A stretch of DNA of 11,521 nt, taken from positions 1 to 11,521 of the forward strand of contig JACZVE010000054.1 of the NCBI GenBank assembly GCA_022572825.1, written 5' to 3'. Each line of letters starts with the position of its first letter. Position 1 is the stretch's first letter. The translations under genes and the position numbers were made by a program. This DNA is from SAR324 cluster bacterium (GTDB lineage: Bacteria > SAR324 > JACQKK01). Below are positions 7,291 to 11,521 of this stretch, in pieces. The notes under the pieces are model-generated. The model saw only the letters and a list, made by a program, of their open reading frames with translations. It was not told the origin of the DNA and did no database searches.

Positions 7291-7314
7291 GCGGGTTCCC
7301 TCCCGCCTAATTTT
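7291..7314 (+). terminator. Possible terminator between convergent genes
   Basis: GCGGG (7291-7295) and CCCGC (7302-7306) can pair around a 6-base loop and are followed by CTAATTTT, a weak U-tract for plus-strand transcripts from the mutase gene. Just upstream, GTCGCGCGAC (7281-7290) is a perfect 10-base palindrome. The stem is only 5 bp, so termination efficiency is uncertain. The minus-strand gene ends inside this structure (stop 7307-7309), but no U-tract follows in that direction. Confidence 0.35.
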
Positions 7315-8539
7315 CCCGCCTTCGATCGGTGAGCACGCCGATGTGCTCTTTTTCGCTGAGATTTCCGCTGAGGGGATGCAACAGTGAGCCGGGAGCATCA
7401 AGCGATGCCTTCTGCTTGGGTAATGGCGAAGCCGGCACCGGTGCGGGCGCGGGGCTGCGATCGTCCTTGAGCCGGACGGCCGCACGAGCCTTTCGGCGTT
7501 TCGCGGATTCGCCGCGTATCAGCATGTCATAGCGGATGTTGTGCTCGTCCAGGGAGGCGGTGAATTCCTGCAGCACACGGATACCGTCATTGGGAAACGT
7601 GCGGTCTGAAATGGTAAATTGCCCATCCTCCGGTAGTTGCTTCAACGCAGCCGACAGCTCCTTTTGAAAGCCAGTCAGCACCGGGCCCGCAAGGGGCTTG
7701 TCCCGGCCCATCTCCCGGCTTGCCACTTCGAATACGACCTTGAGCAGCGCGTCTCGCTTGAGCATGTCCTTGAGAAACAGGTATTGCAGGAATTTTCGAT
7801 ATGTCGGCGCAGCTTCTATGGGGACGGCCAATTCGACGCGAACCGGCCGGGCGACTTCCACTTGGATCAGGGTGAGCGGTCTGCTGGCGGGATCGATCTC
7901 GCTGACCGCGCAGATAAAGCGGTAGCCCGCCTCCAGGAAGGCCAACAGCGAGCGCACGCCGCCCACGGCGAAGTGTTGGGGCGTTTCACGCTGATAGGCG
8001 ATCCGCAAAGGCACCATGTCCTCTGGGCACGGCCGGCCGCTGAGGGATTCCATCAACCCGCTGATGGCGGCGAATCCGCTCAAGTAAATGTCCCATTCGT
8101 AGCCGATCTGGTCGATCTCGACGAGAAAGCCTACCAGGTCCTCCTCGGTGATGCGTTCCTGGTAGCGGTAGTATTCCCAGTGTTTTTGATAAAGCGCCTC
8201 CACCCGCTCGGCCAGCGCCGCCAGCTTGGTCAGATTGTTGACGGAATCGGGATGTTGCGGGTGCAGGGCGCGCAGATCCTCCAGGCGGATGATCGCCCGC
8301 CGCAAGGTCTTGAGCGATTCCTGTATCCCTTGGCAAAATCGTTCGTCGAAAAGGCGATTCTTGACCTCCACGTTGACCAGGGAGACCAGCTCGGATTGAA
8401 GCAGGTGATGGGGAAGCTTTTCGAAGAACAGCGCGCGGGTATCCCCGTAGTAGCGGAAGGTGGCGTCCATTAACGCCACGAATTCTCGGGTAACCGGCTC
8501 GGAGGTACGAAGGTGGGTCTTCAACTCGTTCAAAATCAC
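7307..8539 (-). CDS. Protein of unknown function, 410 residues, downstream of ndk
   Basis: I do not recognise this protein. It appears soluble: no signal peptide or membrane segment. Residues 1-210 look mostly helical and charged, with aromatic-rich patches (WEYYRYQ, 121-127; YEWDIYLSGF, 147-156). Residues 222-245 look like beta strands (LTLIQVEVARPVRVELAVPI), and 246-340 are again mixed. From about 345 the chain becomes basic (KRRKAR), then Pro/Ala-rich (APAPVPASPLP), and ends in a polar tail, suggesting a folded domain of about 340 residues plus a flexible tail. No catalytic motif stands out. The start is GTG 8539 with AGGGA 9 bases upstream. The gene begins 36 bases after ndk on the same strand and is probably co-transcribed with it. 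Length, codon bias and continuous frame argue that it is real. Its function cannot be inferred from ndk alone. Confidence 0.82.
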   Translation of the reverse strand: MILNELKTHLRTSEPVTREFVALMDATFRYYGDTRALFFEKLPHHLLQSELVSLVNVEVKNRLFDERFCQGIQESLKTLRRAIIRLEDLRALHPQHPDSVNNLTKLAALAERVEALYQKHWEYYRYQERITEEDLVGFLVEIDQIGYEWDIYLSGFAAISGLMESLSGRPCPEDMVPLRIAYQRETPQHFAVGGVRSLLAFLEAGYRFICAVSEIDPASRPLTLIQVEVARPVRVELAVPIEAAPTYRKFLQYLFLKDMLKRDALLKVVFEVASREMGRDKPLAGPVLTGFQKELSAALKQLPEDGQFTISDRTFPNDGIRVLQEFTASLDEHNIRYDMLIRGESAKRRKARAAVRLKDDRSPAPAPVPASPLPKQKASLDAPGSLLHPLSGNLSEKEHIGVLTDRRREN

Positions 8540-8575
8540 CGCATTACATCCCTTTAAATTGGTGATTTCCGGGCT

Positions 8576-9034
8576 TCAGGAACGTTCGCCAGCGATGAGT
8601 TCGCTATCCGAGAAGAAGAAGCGGATTTCCTGCTCAGCCGTTGCCGGCGCGTCCGAGCCGTGAACGGTGTTGACTTCTATATTCTCCCCGAATTCCTGGC
8701 GGAGGGTGCCTTCCGCGGCTTCGGCGGGGTCGGTGGCACCCATCAGCTCCCGGTATTTCTGGATCGCATTATAGCCTTCCAGTACCGACACCACAATAGG
8801 GCCTGAGGACATAAAGGTGGTGAGAGGGTCGAAGAAGGGCCGCTCCTTGTGCACTGCGTAAAAGGCCTCTCCATCCCGCTTGGAGAGCCGCGTCATTTTT
8901 AACGCCACAATGGTGAGACCCGCTGCCTCGATACGGCCCATGATCTCGCCGATCAGGTTCTTGCCCACACCGTCGGGTTTGACGATGGACAACGTTCTTT
9001 CCAGCGGTCTATCCGGCGTTGTTTGCAGGGTCAC
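8576..9034 (-). CDS. ndk: Nucleoside diphosphate kinase
   Basis: Ndk transfers the gamma phosphate from ATP to nucleoside diphosphates through a phosphohistidine, balancing NTP and dNTP pools. The 152 residues show ERTLSIVKPDG near the start, VHKERPFF (61-68), ELMGATDP (96-103), and the active-site NTVHGSD with catalytic His 125. Other expected nucleotide-site residues are K19, Y59, R95, R112 and N122. The protein is about 10 residues longer than the usual 141-143, from a short N-terminal extension and a slightly long C-terminus. The start is GTG 9034; AGGAG lies 11 bases upstream, rather far, but no other start precedes the conserved region. The unknown 410-residue gene follows after 36 bases. 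A 177-base gap with a tandem repeat separates ndk from aroQ. Confidence 0.97.
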   Translation of the reverse strand: MTLQTTPDRPLERTLSIVKPDGVGKNLIGEIMGRIEAAGLTIVALKMTRLSKRDGEAFYAVHKERPFFDPLTTFMSSGPIVVSVLEGYNAIQKYRELMGATDPAEAAEGTLRQEFGENIEVNTVHGSDAPATAEQEIRFFFSDSELIAGERS

Positions 9035-9093
9035 GCGGCAGCTATCTCCTCACGGCAACGGGCCGCGAAGCGTCTTTTGGCCGCGGCGCCGGG

Positions 9094-9145
9094 CCTGCCG
9101 CAGCGGTGCCCTGCCTGCCGCAGCGGTGCCCTGCCTGCCGGCAGG
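9094..9145. repeat. 20-base tandem repeat ending in a 12-base palindrome
   Basis: The unit CCTGCCGCAGCGGTGCCCTG occurs at 9094-9113 and again exactly at 9114-9133, followed by a partial third copy CCTGCCG (9134-9140) that forms part of the perfect palindrome CCTGCCGGCAGG (9134-9145). It lies in the non-coding gap between aroQ and ndk, so copy number can vary without harming a protein. The region can form strong GC hairpins in either transcript, but has no U-tract. Confidence 0.85.
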
Positions 9146-9211
9146 TGGGGCGAGTTCAAGGCCGATCGCGTGGGACGCTGCAAGGATTGCCAAGTCGGCA
9201 CCGAGACCGTG

Positions 9212-9649
9212 TCACTGTTTTTCCAGGTGTGCCAGGGCATATTGCGCCGCCAATTCATAGCCCTGCGGGCCGAGGCCCACGATCAGCCCTACCGCGATGT
9301 CCGACAGATAGGAATGCTGGCGGAACGGTTCGCGCGCATGGACGTTGGATATGTGGATCTCGATGAAGGGGATTCCCGTAAACTTCAGTGCATCCCGCAA
9401 CGCGATGCTGGAATGGGTCAGCGAGGCGGCATTGAGCAATAGAAAGTCGGCGTCGCGATTGTGCTGCAGCCAAACCACCAACGCTCATTCCGCATTGGAT
9501 TGAAAGCAACGGCACGCGTGGCCGGAACCCTCGATGAGCCTCCGGACGCGGTCTTCTATTTCCTGGAGCGTTGTTCGACCGTAAATCTCGGGCTCGCGCT
9601 CGCCCAACATATTCAGGTTGGGACCGTTGAGGAGCAGGACGGTCGCCAT
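9212..9649 (-). pseudogene. aroQ: Type II 3-dehydroquinate dehydratase with one in-frame TGA
   Basis: AroQ dehydrates 3-dehydroquinate to 3-dehydroshikimate in the shikimate pathway. From ATG 9649 the frame reads as a full-length type II enzyme of about 145 residues, except that codon 55 is TGA (9485-9487). The break falls after FQSNAE and before LVVWLQHN, where relatives read FQSNAEHEL or similar. Both halves are otherwise intact and in one frame. Active-site residues are all present: N11, R18 and Y23 before the stop; N73, H79, E97, H99 and R110 after it. The start is 3 bases after the Fe-S carrier stop, with no Shine-Dalgarno, suggesting translational coupling. One base change (for example GGA to TGA) would explain it. 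The choices are recent inactivation, a sequencing error, or readthrough. Re-initiation at GTG 9481 could make only the C-terminal part. I saw no frameshift. Confidence 0.9.
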
Positions 9650-9652
9650 GGG

Positions 9653-10027
9653 CTACAGCTTGAACTCGAAGAGCGGCAGCGTCTTGCCCTGATTCTTGGG
9701 TTCGTAAATAAAGGAGGTTCCGCAGCCGCAGGAGCCCTTTGCGGAAGGGTTGGAGAATTTCAGGCCGCGGTCCATCAGGCTGTTGCTCCAGTCGACCACC
9801 GTACCTTCGATGTAGAGGTGGCTTTTCTTGTCGACGAGAATTTTCATTCCCTCGGATTCGAATTCCAGGTCGAATTTTCCTTTTTTGCCATCGAAGTCAA
9901 AGGTGTACGTGAAGCCCGAGCATCCTCCCCCTTTGATCCCGATGCGGATGGGCACATCGTCCCCGAGTCCTTCTTCGCCCTTGATTTTGCGAATCTCCTT
10001 GGCGGCATTTTCCGTAAGTTGAATCAT
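9653..10027 (-). CDS. A-type iron-sulfur carrier protein (IscA/ErpA/HesB family)
   Basis: A-type carriers bind an Fe-S cluster and pass it to apo-enzymes. The 124 residues carry the three conserved cysteines: C36 in KGGGCSGFTY, and C100 and C102 in GSCGCGTSF. IRIGIKGGGCSG and SNPSAKGSCGCG are hallmark segments. A 16-residue tail after CGCGTSF is longer than in most IscA or ErpA proteins, which usually end soon after this motif. The assignment to IscA, ErpA or SufA is left open because no isc, suf or other Fe-S assembly gene adjoins it. The ATG at 10027 has no clear Shine-Dalgarno. It is the first gene of a minus-strand cluster and overlaps in control with aroQ, whose ATG follows its stop by 3 bases. 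A good promoter lies upstream (10110-10139). Confidence 0.93.
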   Translation of the reverse strand: MIQLTENAAKEIRKIKGEEGLGDDVPIRIGIKGGGCSGFTYTFDFDGKKGKFDLEFESEGMKILVDKKSHLYIEGTVVDWSNSLMDRGLKFSNPSAKGSCGCGTSFIYEPKNQGKTLPLFEFKL

Positions 10028-10062
10028 GGTGTTTATCGAAGTTAAGGATTGCAGCAGTTTGC

Positions 10063-10092
10063 AAACAAGCGCGAAATTAGTGAGGCTTGTTT
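10063..10092 (-). promoter_or_regulatory. 8-base inverted repeat in the Fe-S operon leader
   Basis: AAACAAGC (10063-10070) and GCTTGTTT (10085-10092) are perfect inverted copies separated by 14 bases. The element would lie in the transcribed leader, downstream of the candidate -10 and about 35 bases before the start codon. The left arm overlaps the perfect palindrome GTTTGCAAAC (10057-10066). It could be an operator or a leader hairpin. No IscR-type site was recognised. Confidence 0.5.
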
Positions 10093-10109
10093 CTATTGTC
10101 CCTTTTATA

Positions 10110-10139
10110 ATAATAATCTGCGCAGCAAACCGCTGTCAA
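10110..10139 (-). promoter_or_regulatory. Strong candidate sigma-70 promoter for the Fe-S carrier operon
   Basis: Read on the minus strand, a perfect TTGACA (10134-10139) is followed after 18 bases by TATTAT (10110-10115, 5 of 6 consensus). Transcription would begin near 10103 and give a leader of about 75 bases. This is the best promoter match in the window. Confidence 0.6.
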
Positions 10140-10185
10140 TCGACGCTCGGGTTGAGGACACGAAGTTGCATCGCGATAGGCAGCG

Positions 10186-10215
10186 GGCAAACCCGGCGCC
10201 ATACGGCTGTTTGCC
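10186..10215. promoter_or_regulatory. 7-base inverted repeat upstream of the lon promoter
   Basis: GGCAAAC (10186-10192) and GTTTGCC (10209-10215) are perfect inverted copies separated by 16 bases. They lie directly upstream of the lon -35 candidate. The arms contain the recurring GCAAAC/GTTTGC hexamer, so a dimeric DNA-binding regulator is a reasonable hypothesis. Confidence 0.45.
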
Positions 10216-10226
10216 TTGCTCAGCGA

Positions 10227-10261
10227 ATGTCTTTAGACATAGCGGAAAAGTTTGGTAAACT
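10227..10261 (+). promoter_or_regulatory. Candidate sigma-70 promoter of lon with overlapping palindrome
   Basis: TAGACA (10234-10239, 5 of 6 consensus) and TAAACT (10256-10261, 4 of 6) are separated by 16 bases. The perfect inverted repeat ATGTCT-TT-AGACAT (10227-10240) covers the -35, a position where binding would block RNA polymerase. A leader of about 70 bases would precede the lon ATG. Confidence 0.4.
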
Positions 10262-10266
10262 ATAGA

Positions 10267-10292
10267 GGTGAAATCGGCGTTTCATCCCATGA
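10267..10292 (+). promoter_or_regulatory. Weak heat-shock (sigma-32-like) promoter candidate for lon
   Basis: GGTGAAA (10267-10273) and TCCCATGA (10285-10292) are 11 bases apart and resemble the sigma-32 elements CTTGAAA and CCCCATNT. lon is a classical sigma-32 gene in proteobacteria, which makes the position interesting, but the matches are imperfect and spacing is at the lower limit. Confidence 0.2.
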
Positions 10293-10340
10293 ATCCCCGC
10301 ACATCACAAACGTGCAACGAAATTCCGCATAGGTGACAGG

Positions 10341-11521
10341 ATGTCCGATGCAATCAATCCCACGCAGCTACGGCTGCCCATGCTGCCCATGCGGGAGGAT
10401 ATCATCTATCCCGGCATGACCGTTCCGTTTTTCATCGGCCGCAAGCAATCCATGGAGGCAGTGGAAAACGCCGTCAACAGCGACAGGCGAATCTTTGTCG
10501 TCACGCAGATAGACACCGCTATCGAGCGTCCGGAAAAGAGCGACCTGTTCGAAGTGGGCACCATCGGGAACGTCCTGCAGATCATGCGCCTGCCCAACGG
10601 CACCCTTAAGGCGCTGTTCGAAGCCAAGTCGCGTGGCCGCCTGATTGCGGCCGAGCTGGACAAGGATCACTACGCCGCCACCGTCGAGCCGCTGCCGACC
10701 CTTAAGGACACCAGCGATGAAATCCGGGAGCTGGCCGAGAAGATCAAGGAACCGGCGCGCTATTACATAAAGGAGAACAAGAAAAATCCCGACGAGATCG
10801 ATATTGACGCCCTGCTGGCCAGCCCGCCCGATGAGCTGGCGGACAAGCTGGCGCCCCTGCTCAACGCGAGCCGGGAAATCAAGCAGAGCATTCTGGAGCA
10901 ACTGGATCCGCGCGAGCGTTTGGAGCGGGTCTGCCAGGAGATGGAAGAGGAATCCGCGGTGCGCAAGCTGGAGAAGAGACTAAAAGATCAGGTGCGCCAA
11001 TCCATCGGCACCTCCCATCGCGAGGGATTTTTGCAGGACCAACTGAAGGCCGTCCAAAAAGAGCTGGGGCAATCGGACGACATGCGGGACGATTTCGACG
11101 ATTACGAGCGGCAGATCAAGGAAGCCAAGATGCCGGAATCGGTGGATGAAGTGGCCAAGAAGGAGCTGAAAAAGCTGCGTCTGATGTCTCCTATGTCCGC
11201 CGAAGCCAACGTGGGACGCAATTACCTGGATTGGCTGGTCAGCCTGCCCTGGTCCGTTCGCACCGAGGACAACTTCGACCTCCACAAGGCGCAGTTGGTG
11301 CTGGATGAGGACCACTACGCAATGGAGAAGGTCAAAGAACAGATCATCGAGTATCTTGCCGTCAGCAAACTCAAACGCCAGTTGAAAGGACCTATCCTCT
11401 GTTTCATGGGTCCCCCCGGCGTGGGCAAGACCTCTCTTGCAAAGTCGATCGCTCGCGCGCTAGGCCGTAATTTCGCGCGGATGAGACTGGGCGGCATCCG
11501 CGACGAGGCCGAAATTCGAGG
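10341..11521 (+). CDS. lon: ATP-dependent Lon protease, N-terminal part (cut by right edge)
   Basis: Lon is a cytoplasmic AAA+ serine protease that degrades misfolded and selected regulatory proteins. The 393 complete codons cover the N-terminal substrate-recognition domain (LPMLPMREDIIYPGMTVPF, 12-30, then FIGRKQSMEAVE), the charged helical segment around 200-300 (KLEKRLKDQVRQSIG, HREGFLQDQLKAVQKELG), NYLDWLVSLPW before the AAA+ module, and Walker A GPPGVGKTS at 357-365, within one residue of its position in E. coli Lon. The frame continues through RLGGIRDEAEIR and leaves the window before Walker B and the Ser-Lys protease dyad. The ATG at 10341 is supported by AGGTGA 4 bases upstream. It is divergent from the Fe-S carrier operon and lacks its frequent upstream neighbours clpP and clpX here. 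Confidence 0.97.
   Translation, partial: MSDAINPTQLRLPMLPMREDIIYPGMTVPFFIGRKQSMEAVENAVNSDRRIFVVTQIDTAIERPEKSDLFEVGTIGNVLQIMRLPNGTLKALFEAKSRGRLIAAELDKDHYAATVEPLPTLKDTSDEIRELAEKIKEPARYYIKENKKNPDEIDIDALLASPPDELADKLAPLLNASREIKQSILEQLDPRERLERVCQEMEEESAVRKLEKRLKDQVRQSIGTSHREGFLQDQLKAVQKELGQSDDMRDDFDDYERQIKEAKMPESVDEVAKKELKKLRLMSPMSAEANVGRNYLDWLVSLPWSVRTEDNFDLHKAQLVLDEDHYAMEKVKEQIIEYLAVSKLKRQLKGPILCFMGPPGVGKTSLAKSIARALGRNFARMRLGGIRDEAEIR

Larger units (their letters stand above)
10028..10340. other. Divergent regulatory region between Fe-S carrier gene and lon
   Basis: This 313-base spacer contains no supported gene. It holds candidate promoters in both directions, three inverted repeats and five occurrences of GCAAAC/GTTTGC, listed separately. 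Short frames across it (plus 10026-10265 and 10049-10258) show no family resemblance and cross the promoter elements. Confidence 0.75.

Noticed and set aside
9485..9487. TGA in aroQ as a selenocysteine codon or as Trp in a reassigned code
   Set aside because: The position has no catalytic role for selenocysteine, and other genes in the window terminate at TGA at their normal C-termini.

Overview
The window looks like chromosomal housekeeping and transport DNA from a high-GC, Gram-negative-type bacterium. The evidence is a Sec-exported solute-binding protein, a Lon protease whose Walker A motif lies almost exactly where it does in E. coli Lon, a two-GTPase Der protein, and a chorismate mutase domain that resembles the N-terminus of proteobacterial PheA. 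A proteobacterium or a related lineage is plausible, but the sequence alone does not fix the taxon. I saw no phage, insertion sequence, CRISPR array, rRNA or tRNA.

Layout. (1) 1-3019, minus strand: part of a peptide-type ABC importer. Transcription runs from a DppD-like ATPase to a DppF-like ATPase and then to a periplasmic solute-binding protein cut by the left edge. The permeases are not in the window. (2) 3020-3554: a 535-base divergent spacer with promoter-like elements. (3) 3555-4964, plus: Der GTPase (ribosome assembly), from a GTG with no visible Shine-Dalgarno. (4) 5242-5523, plus: a free-standing 93-residue chorismate mutase. (5) 5702-7273, plus: the large subunit of a two-subunit methylmalonyl-CoA mutase without the cobalamin domain. 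(6) 10027 to 7307, minus: a likely operon of an A-type Fe-S carrier, a type II dehydroquinase gene (aroQ) broken by one in-frame TGA, nucleoside diphosphate kinase, and a 410-residue protein I do not recognise. (7) 10341 to the right edge, plus: lon, divergent from the Fe-S operon across a 313-base spacer rich in inverted repeats.

How the genes relate. The importer genes form one functional unit. The remaining genes are core metabolism and protein quality control without an obvious shared pathway, although aroQ and chorismate mutase both belong to aromatic amino acid synthesis. I did not find a convincing new multi-gene system.

The observations most worth following are the single nonsense codon in an otherwise complete aroQ; five copies of the hexamer GCAAAC/GTTTGC plus nested inverted repeats between the Fe-S operon and lon; a near-identical 17-base AT-rich element upstream of two Shine-Dalgarno-less starts (der and the mutase); the stand-alone PheA-like chorismate mutase; and the unrecognised gene downstream of ndk.
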